Assembly (NCBI RefSeq): GCF_028623165.1
Contig: NZ_CP117771.1
Span: 124,001-188,000, forward strand
Direction of reading: 5' to 3'
Length of the DNA: 64,000 bases
Source: Nostoc sp. UHCC 0926
GTDB lineage: Bacteria; Cyanobacteriota; Cyanobacteriia; Cyanobacteriales; Nostocaceae
The notes beneath the pieces were generated by a model. The model ran no database searches and was not told the DNA's origin. It was given only the letters and a program-made list of their open reading frames with translations. The position numbers and the translations under genes are program-made. Shown here piece after piece: positions 52,276 to 61,796 of the stretch. Position 1 is the stretch's first letter; the number at the start of each line of letters is the position of its first letter.

Positions 52276-55134
52276 ATGCGTTTACGAACTTTTATCCTGT
52301 TTTCCTTATTTACTGCTGCTTTTACGGGATTGTTGTTTTATTATTTTCAAAATAAACTAGTTTATGGTCAAAAAAAATCTGGGCAATTTCCTAATACAAA
52401 TCTTAGTAAAACTCCACCAAATCTTCCTAAAATCTCAAGTATTTGTATAATTGAAAACATTGGGCAAGATAAATCTCCTAATTTAATTAACAGTGAAAAA
52501 CTTACTCTTGAACAGGCAGACAGACTTTTGCTAGAGGGAACTCAATCTACTGAAGCATATAAATATGATAACGCCTTAAGAAGTTTTGAGACAGCTCTGA
52601 AAGTTTACCAAAAAGAGAAAGATTTTGAAAAACAAGCAATTACTCTCGGTAGGATAGGAAATGTTTACTATCAAACAGCAGATTACAAAAAAGCGATTAG
52701 TTGCCATAATAAACGTAAAACAATTGCTGATATAAAAATAATTAATAAAAAAGAAGAGGTAGCTGCTTTAAGTAGCTTGGGTAATGCTTACTATGCAATG
52801 GGTAATTACTCAAAAGCTCGTATTTACTACAGCAGAAGTTTAAAATTTGCTCAAGATAAAAATATCCTGATGGATCAGGATAATCGAAAGCGAGCGGAGG
52901 CGATCGCTCTAGCGGGCCTGGGAAGTGTCGCCCACAGTATAGGTAACTATACAAAAGCAATAAAACTTCATGAAGATCGTTTGAATATTGTTGATGAAGC
53001 TCTTAATAATAATCAAAACTTAACTGAAGAAAACCAAAAAGAGTTTATTAAATTAAAAGCATCAGTTTTAGGTAGTTTGGGTAATGCCTATCACAATCAA
53101 GGGAATTATACAAAGGCAATTGAATACTATAAAGCTCATTTAAAAACTGCTATAGATGCTAAAAATAAACGAGAAGAGGCGATTGCTTTAGGGGAATTAG
53201 GAAGTGCTTCCCACAGTAGTTGGGTGCGTAATAATTTCATAAGGAAAGATGATTTAGAGCAGGCAATAAAATATTATAAAGATCGTTTGAGCATTGCTGA
53301 AGAAATTGGAGATCGTCGTTTAGTCGCATCTACTTACGGTGGTTTAGGTAACATTTACTATTCAACAGGTAATCTTGAAAAAGCTAATCTTGAAAAGTCC
53401 CATAAAGATTATAATGAAGTTATTAAATATACCAACAGTTATTTAAGTACTTCAACAGATATTGAAGATAGACCTGGCATGGGCAATGCTTTAAATATAT
53501 TAGGAGTAACTTATTTTCAGATTAGTAATATCCTTAAAAACCAGGAAAAAACACTGAAAGAAACTGGCAGAATTACAGAAGCAGAACAAAAGTTTGCTGA
53601 AGCTCAAGAAAATCTAGATAAAGCCATAAAAAGTTTGAAGGAGGCGATAAGTGTAAGGGAATACCTCCGAAAGAGGTTAACTGAAACAGAAAAAATATTG
53701 ATATTTGATACTCAACAAACCGCTTATCTTAATCTCCAACAAGTTTACGTTAGTAAAGGCGAGTATGACCTTGCATTAGAGATTGCAGAAACAGGAAGGG
53801 CGAAAGCTTTTGTAGATGTTTTGGCAAAGCAATTGAATATGAATAGAGAAATATCTCCTAATTTTAAGATTCAAGATATCAAAAGAATTGCTCAAGAACA
53901 GCAAGCTACTTTAGTAATATACTCAAACATATTAGAAAAAGATTCTATTACTAATGACAGTGAAAAATTTTATATTTGGGTAGTTAGACCTAACCAAGAA
54001 AAAGTAAGTTTTGAACAAGTTGATTTAAAATCTACGAAAATCTGGAAAGAAAGTTTATCTAAAATTAGACAGAGGTTACAGGACTTAGGAGGAAATGATA
54101 GGCCAGTTGGCATTTTAGTAGGATCAATTCCTCGTGCTTATATTCGTGGTACTAAAAAAGATATAAGTTCAGGTAATGAACCTTATAAAAAGGATATAGA
54201 AGAACTTTTAGCAGCTAATTATGAACTTTTGATTAAACCGAATAATCAGAATATTTTATCAATAGAAGATAAGAAAGTTATCTTTATTCCTCAAGGATCT
54301 TTATTCGAGATTCCGTTTGCTGCACTCTACGATATTAAAGAAAAACAATACTTGATTGAAAAACATACTATTTTGACTTCTCCCTCAGTTCAGGTCTTGG
54401 ATATGCTCCACAAACGCCAGCAAAAGCGTGAGTTACATAATAAACCTTTACAAAACAAAGACTGGTTAATTTTGGGTTTAGAAGATGCAAAGCCAAACAA
54501 ATTCTGTTCGCAAGATGTAACTTTAAATAAACTACCAGGAGCAGAGCAAGAAGCAAAAGATATTGCTTATGTGTTGTTCCAAGGAAAAGCAATTGAGGAT
54601 AAAACAGAAACTGCTGTTAGGAAAAAGATGCTTCAGGCACGGATGATTCATCTCGCAACTCACGGCTTACTAGATAATTGTAAGGAAGATGCAGAGGTTC
54701 CAGGAGCGATCGCTTTGGATGCCTCTGAGAATGATGACGGTTGGCTTACTGCTAGTGAAATTTCACAAATGGAGTTACAAGCGGAGCTAATTGTTCTAAG
54801 CGCTTGCGATACTGCGCTAGGAAAACTGACAGGAGATGGTGTAATTGGTCTGTCTCGTTCTGCACTTGCTGCCGGTTCTTCCAGCGCGATCGTTTCCTTA
54901 TGGAAGGTAGAGGATTATTCAACAGCCTTCTTGATGAAAGAGTTTTATACACAACTGAAGGAACAGCAATCTAAGTTAGGAAAATTAGACAAAGCAGAAG
55001 CTTTGCGTCAGGCAATGTTGAAGACAAAAAACTATGTCGGTAAGAATACAAAAAAGAAGATTTACTCTGAGCCTTATCAGTGGTCTGCCTTTACCCTAGT
55101 TGGTGAGCCTACAACACAGTTAGAGAAGCGTTAG
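52276..55134 (+). CDS. TPR-CHAT protein with N-terminal membrane anchor, 952 aa
   Basis: Membrane segment or signal anchor at 5-25 (TFILFSLFTAAFTGLLFYYF), TPR units from 75 to about 400 (ALGSLGNAYHNQGNYTKAIEYYKAHL), and a CHAT domain (560-950) with His in MIHLATHGLL (about 795) and Cys in IVLSACDTALGK (about 842). It starts 21 bases after the NB-ARC gene stop, so the two form an operon. No EAD, which suggests that it works with the NLR protein by a different contact. The TPR-CHAT design recalls caspase-like effectors controlled by a peptide-binding scaffold. Confidence 0.85.
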   Translation: MRLRTFILFSLFTAAFTGLLFYYFQNKLVYGQKKSGQFPNTNLSKTPPNLPKISSICIIENIGQDKSPNLINSEKLTLEQADRLLLEGTQSTEAYKYDNALRSFETALKVYQKEKDFEKQAITLGRIGNVYYQTADYKKAISCHNKRKTIADIKIINKKEEVAALSSLGNAYYAMGNYSKARIYYSRSLKFAQDKNILMDQDNRKRAEAIALAGLGSVAHSIGNYTKAIKLHEDRLNIVDEALNNNQNLTEENQKEFIKLKASVLGSLGNAYHNQGNYTKAIEYYKAHLKTAIDAKNKREEAIALGELGSASHSSWVRNNFIRKDDLEQAIKYYKDRLSIAEEIGDRRLVASTYGGLGNIYYSTGNLEKANLEKSHKDYNEVIKYTNSYLSTSTDIEDRPGMGNALNILGVTYFQISNILKNQEKTLKETGRITEAEQKFAEAQENLDKAIKSLKEAISVREYLRKRLTETEKILIFDTQQTAYLNLQQVYVSKGEYDLALEIAETGRAKAFVDVLAKQLNMNREISPNFKIQDIKRIAQEQQATLVIYSNILEKDSITNDSEKFYIWVVRPNQEKVSFEQVDLKSTKIWKESLSKIRQRLQDLGGNDRPVGILVGSIPRAYIRGTKKDISSGNEPYKKDIEELLAANYELLIKPNNQNILSIEDKKVIFIPQGSLFEIPFAALYDIKEKQYLIEKHTILTSPSVQVLDMLHKRQQKRELHNKPLQNKDWLILGLEDAKPNKFCSQDVTLNKLPGAEQEAKDIAYVLFQGKAIEDKTETAVRKKMLQARMIHLATHGLLDNCKEDAEVPGAIALDASENDDGWLTASEISQMELQAELIVLSACDTALGKLTGDGVIGLSRSALAAGSSSAIVSLWKVEDYSTAFLMKEFYTQLKEQQSKLGKLDKAEALRQAMLKTKNYVGKNTKKKIYSEPYQWSAFTLVGEPTTQLEKR

Positions 55135-55136
55135 TG

Positions 55137-55376
55137 ATGACTATCACCGATGAACTTCAAGCTATGCTTACTCGCGTCGTCAAATTAGTACTAGACAAAT
55201 ACAGATAATATAGTGTTGCAGCAATGGTTCAGTGGTGGTCAAATTCTTTCTCAAAAAGGTAAATATGCAGTCAACTTAGGACAGGGGCATGAAATTTATA
55301 TTGGCATCGCATCTACCAAAAGTCCATCACAGAAAGCTTCAAGAAAGTTTTGCTGAAGCAGTTTTCGATGCTGTAA
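55137..55376 (+). pseudogene. decayed EAD remnant
   Basis: An ATG at 55137 opens MTITDELQAMLTRVVK, exactly the register of the other EADs (Leu7, Arg13), then the frame is lost. A second frame resumes with LQQWFSGGQILSQKGKYAVNLGQGHEIYIG, equivalent to residues 27-58 of the module, after which GATCGC has lost two bases (GGCATCGC) and the frame shifts again. At least two frameshifts and a stop. Confidence 0.7.
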
Positions 55377-55408
55377 TTACAATCTAGTTACATAAAATTA
55401 AGTATTAA

Positions 55409-56932
55409 ATGACACATAGCGAACATCTCAAGCAAGTTCTGAATCGGGTTGAAAAGGGACAACAAACCGATGAGGATATAACGGTTCTACATCAGAAACT
55501 GCAATCTGGCGATCACCAGATTGCATCACAGTTGGGTAAGTATAACGTCAATATTGGAGAAGGGAAAGACATACATATAGGCGATCGCATTTACAACCAG
55601 TGGGATAAGGAAGCGATGGAAGCCTTAGTTAAAGCAATTCAAGAAGCAAGCGGTATTCATCAAAATACTCAGGGTGGCGATGCAGCCGCAAGAGATATTG
55701 ATAAACGTAATATTTACGAAAATTGTACATTTATTCAATTGCTGGCTAAAGATAGTAATCTTGGTAATCTTTCTCAAGAACCCTTAAAAGATTTAGATTT
55801 TTCTGATATCTCTCAAGAAAGTATTCGACAAGCGTATCAAGATTCTTTACCTCCCGATGCTAGTGTGTGGAATTTAGAGGAAAACAATATCACACAAATC
55901 TTACAAGAGCTTAATGAATTTAGAAGATTATTTGAGTTTTTTAACTGTTTAAGTCAGGATGAAAGTATACCTGAAGAAATTCGCAATAAACTAAGTAATG
56001 TTGCTAAAAATATAGTATCAAAAAAGCATCCAGAGGAGAATACAAATAAATCCTCAACAGATTTTTTTTCTGAGAAAGAAAGACTACTTGAATCCTATTT
56101 AATCGCTACCATTGAGCGTTGTGATGATGATAATGAGCAGTTTTTACTGAATGCTTGGTTAATTATTGATGACTCAGTGCAAGTAAATGACCTATCTAAA
56201 TTTACATCACTACTGAACAAAGATGAACAGCAACAGGGAACATTGTGTAGATTTAATGACATACCAAAACAACTGAACAAATTTTTGAAGACAAGTCTAA
56301 GACATCTTCGAGGTAAACAATATCAGCTAATTGTTGAAGTGTTTTTACCAAGTGATTTGATTGGTACAGAGGTAGATCGCTGGAAAATTTATGACCCAAT
56401 AGTAGAGGAAATAACTTTGGGGATTAAGTATCCAATTCGACTGCGATCACTAGAACGTTTGAACCTTGAATATTTAGATTCTTATCTATCTGATTGGTAT
56501 AAGTATTGGGACAAGGTTAAAACTGTTTTAGATAATGAACCAATTCAAGAACTATTTGCACATCTTGAGGAGATGGAAACTTTTAATTGGAAGTCCTTAA
56601 GAAGTAGTTTAAAGGAAAAAATCGGACTTAAGGTAAGTTGCGCTCCTCCCAAAGCCAAAACCAAGGAGTTATTTAAAGCTATCTTAACAGCAACGACACC
56701 AATTGCAATTTGGACAAGATGTGATATCCCTAATTTTGATCATGTGGCTGCAATAGATGAAATATTAACTTTTAAACCATTATGTAATTTGTGTGAATCA
56801 GTTAGACTGACTAGAGAAAAAGCTGATGCTCAAACGGAGGAACATTTAGGTTTTCATTTAGCGCTGCTTTGGGAAGATCCTCATCGTCTTACCCCTAATG
56901 TCATGCTGGAATTAAAAACACCCGGACAATAA
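55409..56932 (+). CDS. EAD-VMAP (vWA-MoxR-associated protein), 507 aa
   Basis: EAD at 1-80 (core GKYNVNIGEGKDIHIGD). A middle helical region follows, and the C-terminal 230 residues (LRGKQYQLIVEVFLPSDLIG, AIWTRCDIPNFDHV, LGFHLALLWEDPHRL) match what I know of the VMAP C-terminal domain. In the ternary systems described by Kaur, Burroughs, Iyer and Aravind such proteins act with a MoxR AAA+ ATPase and a vWA protein, both of which follow here. The EAD would recruit effectors bearing the same module. The family name is from memory. Confidence 0.7.
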   Translation: MTHSEHLKQVLNRVEKGQQTDEDITVLHQKLQSGDHQIASQLGKYNVNIGEGKDIHIGDRIYNQWDKEAMEALVKAIQEASGIHQNTQGGDAAARDIDKRNIYENCTFIQLLAKDSNLGNLSQEPLKDLDFSDISQESIRQAYQDSLPPDASVWNLEENNITQILQELNEFRRLFEFFNCLSQDESIPEEIRNKLSNVAKNIVSKKHPEENTNKSSTDFFSEKERLLESYLIATIERCDDDNEQFLLNAWLIIDDSVQVNDLSKFTSLLNKDEQQQGTLCRFNDIPKQLNKFLKTSLRHLRGKQYQLIVEVFLPSDLIGTEVDRWKIYDPIVEEITLGIKYPIRLRSLERLNLEYLDSYLSDWYKYWDKVKTVLDNEPIQELFAHLEEMETFNWKSLRSSLKEKIGLKVSCAPPKAKTKELFKAILTATTPIAIWTRCDIPNFDHVAAIDEILTFKPLCNLCESVRLTREKADAQTEEHLGFHLALLWEDPHRLTPNVMLELKTPGQ

Positions 56933-56953
56933 CAAGGAATTTAAATTAAAAAA

Positions 56954-58000
56954 ATGACTGATTGGAAAATATTTCAAGGCAATAGTGAACCGCACGATAA
57001 TATTAATCAACTTCCTCCTCCCCCAAGTTGGCGTAAATTTATAGGTACAGATGAGGAAATAGTTGAACAAATTGAGCAACGCTGGCAAAGTTTCTGTGAG
57101 GTGTTAGAGCAGAATACAAGGAATGAGCAACGGGGTAAAAGTTTTCGTATCCACACCGATAAAAATAATGACAGAAATACTGTTATTAATATGGTCAATG
57201 CAGCCCTGTATTTAAGACGACCTTTGTTAATAACAGGAAAACCAGGGACAGGTAAAACGTCTTTGGCTTATGCTGTGGCTTATGAACTAAGACTGGGGGC
57301 AGTGTTACCTTGGTATATTACCGCTCGTTCAACCTTACAGGAAGGATTATACCGTTATGATGCGATCGCCCGTCTGCAAGATGTGCAGATGGGTGATAAA
57401 AGTAAGAATATTGGTCGCTACATTCAACTAGGCCCACTAGGTACAGCCCTTCTTCCTTCCCGTCGTCCTCGTGTGTTGCTGATTGATGAAATAGACAAAA
57501 GTGATATTAATTTACCCAATGATTTACTCAACTTGTTTGAGGAAGGGGAATTTGAAATCCCAGAATTAGCGCGGATTTCTAAAGAGGTGAATCAAGTAGA
57601 AGTTCGCACCTATGATGGGATAGATGTCCCCATTAAAGCAGGTCGAGTGCGCTGTCAAAATTTTCCTTTTATTCTGTTAACCAACAACGGTGAACGAGAT
57701 TTTCCGCCAGCATTTCTGAGGCGTTGTTTAAGGTTAAATATGCCCTATGAACCTGATGCAACGGCTTTGAAGGATATTGTGAAGGCACATTTAGAAAATG
57801 ATGTGATAACGCAAGATGAGGTAAAGATTAATCAATTAATTGAAAAATTTAGAACATTGCGAGAAAGTGGAGATATAGCAACGGATCAACTGCTGAATGC
57901 CATTTATATGGTTACTCGTGAGTTTAAACCGGAACAAGCAGAAGAACAAGACCTGATTGAAGTGTTGCTAAAATACTTAACCAGTGCGGAGGACAGATGA
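56954..58000 (+). CDS. MoxR-type AAA+ ATPase
   Basis: 348 aa. P-loop ITGKPGTGKTSLAYAV (about 92-107), Walker B RVLLIDEIDKSDINLPNDLLNLFEEGEFEIPE (about 173-204), sensor LLTNNGERDFPPAFLRRCLRL with arginine finger. MoxR proteins remodel partner proteins through ATP hydrolysis, usually with a vWA protein. It overlaps the next gene by 4 bases (ATGA) and starts 21 bases after the VMAP gene, so the three are one transcription unit. Confidence 0.9.
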   Translation: MTDWKIFQGNSEPHDNINQLPPPPSWRKFIGTDEEIVEQIEQRWQSFCEVLEQNTRNEQRGKSFRIHTDKNNDRNTVINMVNAALYLRRPLLITGKPGTGKTSLAYAVAYELRLGAVLPWYITARSTLQEGLYRYDAIARLQDVQMGDKSKNIGRYIQLGPLGTALLPSRRPRVLLIDEIDKSDINLPNDLLNLFEEGEFEIPELARISKEVNQVEVRTYDGIDVPIKAGRVRCQNFPFILLTNNGERDFPPAFLRRCLRLNMPYEPDATALKDIVKAHLENDVITQDEVKINQLIEKFRTLRESGDIATDQLLNAIYMVTREFKPEQAEEQDLIEVLLKYLTSAEDR

Positions 58001-61000
58001 TTGACCAGTTAATTACTGCATTGAGTAAAGAAGTAGAAATGTCAGCCGAAGAAATTGCTGATACGATTTGGCTAGCACTTCAAATGCAGGAATTTCAGGC
58101 TGAGTCAGTCTCCTTTGGTTTTCCCCTAAAAAAGGAAGATGAGAGAGCGATTAACGAGCAGGAAAGTCAGCCAAATCAGGGAACATCGCCAAAAACTTCA
58201 GAGTTAGAAGAAACACCAACTCAGCCACCAGAGGAACAAAAAGCGGGCATTTACCCCCGAACTCAACAACAGACCTCAAAATCTCTAGATTTATCCTTTA
58301 AAGTCCCTGATGCTCCTTCTTTGCGTGAGCCTTTAACCTTAGCACGGGCTTTAAAACCCTTAATGCGTCGTATTCCCTCTGGGAGAGAATTGGTATTAGA
58401 TGAAGCCGCTACCATTCAACGAATTGCGGATGAAGGGCTTTGGATACCTGTACTCAAACCCACGGTAGAACCTTGGTTAGATTTGGAACTAGTGGTTGAT
58501 GAGGCAATCTCCATGCAAATTTGGAGACATACCATTAGGGAATTGGAACGACTGCTGAAAAACTATGGAATTTTTCGAGATGTGCGGGTATGGGGACTGA
58601 TTACAGATGAAAACGAACAAGTGCAGATTCGTCGCGGTATCGGTGCAACCGCTAAAAATCAAACTCCCCGTAGTCCCAAGGAATTAATTGACCCCAGTGG
58701 TCGGCGTTTAGTGTTGGTAGTGAGTGATTGTGTGTCATCTGTGTGGCGTAATGGAGGGGTTACACCTGTATTAGAACTCTGGGCAAAACAAGGGTCAATG
58801 GCAATTGTCCAGATGCTTCCTAAGTGGCTGTGGAAAAGAACTGCTTTAGGTAGAGCCTCAGAAGTGCGGTTGCGGGGGTTGACTCCTGGGGTTTCTAACC
58901 AGAAATTAATCGCCAAGGAAGTGTCATTGTGGGATGAACTGGAGGAGGAAAGGGGGGTTAAAGTTCCTGTATTTACATTAGAAGCAGATAAGGTAGTTAC
59001 TTGGGCGCAAATGGTGTCGGGTAAGGGCAGTATTTGGACATTGGGATATGTATTTAAGTTAGATGCAACTCCCGTTCAAAAGGAAAGTGAGTTATTTAAT
59101 CTTGCTTATGGTGATTTGAGTGCAGAACAGCGTGTACAGGCGTTTCGGGTGACGGCTTCACCAATGGCACGAAAATTGGCGGGATTATTAGCTTCTGCGC
59201 CTGTAATTAGTCTGCCAATTGTGCGGTTGATTCGAGAAGCACTGTTAAAAGATTCTCAACAATTTCATGTGGCTGAGGTGTTTTTAGGGGGATTATTAAA
59301 GCCATTATCTGAGATTAATATAGATACTAATCCTGATTATGTTCAGTACGATTTTATGGATGGAGTAAGGGAATTATTAGTTGATTCTGTTCCTTCAATG
59401 TATGTTTTAAATGTGGTGGATGAGGTATCAAAATATGTGGCGAAGAAAGTGGGATTATCATTGGGAGATTTTGCTGCTGTTTTAAGAAGTCCACAACAAG
59501 ATAGCGGAAATACTGGTGGTATTGATTATTTTGCAACAATTACTGCTCAGGTTTTGAGGCGTTTGGGGGGAGAATATTTAAAAATTGCAGATTCTCTTAC
59601 CAATGATCTTCAAATTAATATAAGAAATACTTCTAGTAAAACTACACAAACAGAAAGAATCAGCCGTCTTAATGAAGCAAAAATAATTTTAGTTGGAAAT
59701 GGGGCAGTAGGCAAAACCTCACTGGTGATGCGATTGATCGATCTCGTCAAACCCTATGAAAGCAAAACCGAAGGCATTGATATTCGGCATTGGACGATAA
59801 AAGCCCGTGAAGAAAATGTCAGGCTTAGGTTTTTGGACTTTGGCGGACAGGAAATCTTTCACGCAACCCATCAGTTCTTTTTGACTGAGCGCAGCCTCTA
59901 TCTATTAGTACTCAATACTCGCATGGACGAAAGTGAAAATAATGTAGAATATTGGCTGAAAATTATTGAGAGTTTCGGCAAAGATGCCCCCGTCCTTGTC
60001 ATCGGCAATAAAAGTGACGAACATCCACTCGATCTCAACCGTCGCTATTTACAAGACAAATATCCGAATATCCAAGGCTTCTTTGAAACCTCATGCAAAA
60101 CAGGCATGGGCATCGATAAACTTCGCGATGCGATCGTCCAACAAATCGCCGCAATGGATCATGTCTTCAATGTCTTACCCCAGCAATGGTTTCGCCTCAA
60201 AGAACAAATCGCAAAGATCGATCGCGACCATATCTCCTATCTGGAATACGAACAACTCTGCGCTGCCGAAGAGATTAGCGATCGCCAAGAACGCCGCGAC
60301 CTGATGCGCCTCTTGCACCTACTAGGCATAGTCCTTAACTTCTCCGAAGATCCACGCCTCCAAGACATCATCGTTCTCAATCCTGAATGGATAACGGGTG
60401 GAGTATATCGTATTCTCAATGATAACCTGCTCAGAATCGAACACAAAGGAATACTTACCTCGCAAGAACTCGAACGCATCCTCAACCCAAAAACCATAAG
60501 CGATCATGACTCTTATCGTAACAACAGTGATCGGCAATTTATTCTCGATATGATGCAAAAATTTGAGATATGCTTTCCCATCGATACCAGTTCCCGTAAT
60601 CCCATCTATCTCATTCCTGAACTCCTCGACAAAGAAGAACCCGATACAGGTACATGGGAAAACACGCTCAACTTTGAATATCACTACAAAATCCTCTTTA
60701 GCAGCATCATTTCACGCTTTATCGTCAAAATGCACCACTGTATCTCCAAGCGCACCTATTGGCGAACGGGCGTAATTCTCGCAAACAAAGAAGGCAACCG
60801 TGCCTCAGTCAAAGCCGATCTCACAGATGGCAAAGTCTTCATCCGCATCGATGGCAATCCCAACACCCGCCGAGTCTTTCTCTCCATTATTCGCAACGCA
60901 TTTAACTCCATTCATCACTCCATCCCAGCACTAGAAGTCGATGAGCGTGTTCCCCTCCCTGACAATTCCGAGGTTTCCGTTAGTTATGAAAGATTACTCA

Positions 61001-61485
61001 TCCTTGAACAAAGAGGAAAAACCGACTATTCTCCCGAAGGTAATGATCGCGATTACAATATCCGCGAACTACTTGGTGGTATTGAAGACAGGCGATTTCA
61101 AGATGAATTAATTGGTAGCAAATCTGTATCTCTGGGGATTAGTTTTGATGATCCTAGTCTAGACGATTATGAATTAGAAGATGAAACAAGGAAACTACTC
61201 CGAGATTTGAAGAACCGTGATGACATAGAAACAGTCGAGCGCGTACGGGTAGTTGATATGCCAGAGGGCAGTAAGAGTATTGGGGGCTTTTTGGCTGGCT
61301 TATTAACAGCATCAATTAGCTTTGCAAATTTCAAAAAAGTTCTCCATTTTTTAGGGGATCGATTGGGAAATAAGCCAATCTCTTTTGAAGTTGAAGTAAA
61401 CGGTAAAAAACTAAAAATTAGGGCAAGTAGTCGAGATGAATTAGAATTTGCTATTAAAAAAGCTCAAGAGTTTATTGATAGTTAG
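57997..61485 (+). CDS. vWA-like protein fused to Roc-COR GTPase, 1162 aa
   Basis: Residues 90-360: SAV_2336-type region with a degenerate vWA (LELVVDEAISMQIW in place of DxSxS; LVVSDCVSSVWRNGG). From about 565 a Roc GTPase: AKIILVGNGAVGKTSL (G1), LRFLDFGGQEIFHATHQFF (G3), VIGNKSDEH (G4), then COR (about 745-960). The C-terminus (residues 1085-1162) has a hydrophobic stretch GFLAGLLTASISF and KPISFEVEVNGKKLKI. It is coupled to MoxR by an ATGA overlap. Third position codon choice changes sharply inside the gene (59705-61075). The exact family of the N-terminal half is uncertain. Confidence 0.75.
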   Translation: MIDQLITALSKEVEMSAEEIADTIWLALQMQEFQAESVSFGFPLKKEDERAINEQESQPNQGTSPKTSELEETPTQPPEEQKAGIYPRTQQQTSKSLDLSFKVPDAPSLREPLTLARALKPLMRRIPSGRELVLDEAATIQRIADEGLWIPVLKPTVEPWLDLELVVDEAISMQIWRHTIRELERLLKNYGIFRDVRVWGLITDENEQVQIRRGIGATAKNQTPRSPKELIDPSGRRLVLVVSDCVSSVWRNGGVTPVLELWAKQGSMAIVQMLPKWLWKRTALGRASEVRLRGLTPGVSNQKLIAKEVSLWDELEEERGVKVPVFTLEADKVVTWAQMVSGKGSIWTLGYVFKLDATPVQKESELFNLAYGDLSAEQRVQAFRVTASPMARKLAGLLASAPVISLPIVRLIREALLKDSQQFHVAEVFLGGLLKPLSEINIDTNPDYVQYDFMDGVRELLVDSVPSMYVLNVVDEVSKYVAKKVGLSLGDFAAVLRSPQQDSGNTGGIDYFATITAQVLRRLGGEYLKIADSLTNDLQINIRNTSSKTTQTERISRLNEAKIILVGNGAVGKTSLVMRLIDLVKPYESKTEGIDIRHWTIKAREENVRLRFLDFGGQEIFHATHQFFLTERSLYLLVLNTRMDESENNVEYWLKIIESFGKDAPVLVIGNKSDEHPLDLNRRYLQDKYPNIQGFFETSCKTGMGIDKLRDAIVQQIAAMDHVFNVLPQQWFRLKEQIAKIDRDHISYLEYEQLCAAEEISDRQERRDLMRLLHLLGIVLNFSEDPRLQDIIVLNPEWITGGVYRILNDNLLRIEHKGILTSQELERILNPKTISDHDSYRNNSDRQFILDMMQKFEICFPIDTSSRNPIYLIPELLDKEEPDTGTWENTLNFEYHYKILFSSIISRFIVKMHHCISKRTYWRTGVILANKEGNRASVKADLTDGKVFIRIDGNPNTRRVFLSIIRNAFNSIHHSIPALEVDERVPLPDNSEVSVSYERLLILEQRGKTDYSPEGNDRDYNIRELLGGIEDRRFQDELIGSKSVSLGISFDDPSLDDYELEDETRKLLRDLKNRDDIETVERVRVVDMPEGSKSIGGFLAGLLTASISFANFKKVLHFLGDRLGNKPISFEVEVNGKKLKIRASSRDELEFAIKKAQEFIDS

Positions 61486-61497
61486 CCTAAATTGAGA

Positions 61498-61734
61498 ATG
61501 TTACATCCTGATGAATTGATTGCTATTCTTGATCGCATCGCCAAAGGTCAGTATACAGACTCTGACATCGCCACCTTATGCCAATTACTAAGATGGGACG
61601 ATCGCCAATTATCCATCCAACTAGGTAAATACAATATCAATATTGGTGAAGGACGGGATATACATATAGGCGATACCTTCGGTGGACTTCCCCGAAGGGG
61701 TACGCCAACGTATCTACCTATACTATTGTCATAG
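61498..61734 (+). CDS. stand-alone EAD, truncated by a repeat
   Basis: The ATG at 61498 puts Leu7, Arg13, Gly17, Asp23, Leu27, Leu31 and Gln41 exactly at the positions seen in the other EADs; the TTG at 61492 would be wrong. The core GKYNINIGEGRDIHIGD is intact but ends in TFGGLPRRGTPTYLPILLS because a palindromic repeat (61678-61710) replaces RIYQG and what follows. The resulting 78 aa protein is a lone EAD without body, perhaps a decoy or the remains of a longer gene. Confidence 0.65.
   Translation: MLHPDELIAILDRIAKGQYTDSDIATLCQLLRWDDRQLSIQLGKYNINIGEGRDIHIGDTFGGLPRRGTPTYLPILLS
61678..61710 (+). repeat. palindromic dispersed repeat inserted in an EAD
   Basis: CCCC-GAA-GGGG (61690-61700) is the central hairpin; the flanking GGTGGACTT and TACGCCAACG are typical of Nostoc interspersed repeats. 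After it the remains of the EAD codons (TATCTACC) continue in a different frame. Confidence 0.6.
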
Positions 61735-61796
61735 CCATTTTTTGCAATAGTTAACGTAACTTCAATTGTTGACTAGATTTATTGAAGGATTATAGT

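Noticed and set aside
60237-60684. Antisense frames of 86 and 120 aa under the Roc-COR part
   Set aside because: They arise from the C-rich third positions of this segment; the plus-strand frame has complete Roc motifs.
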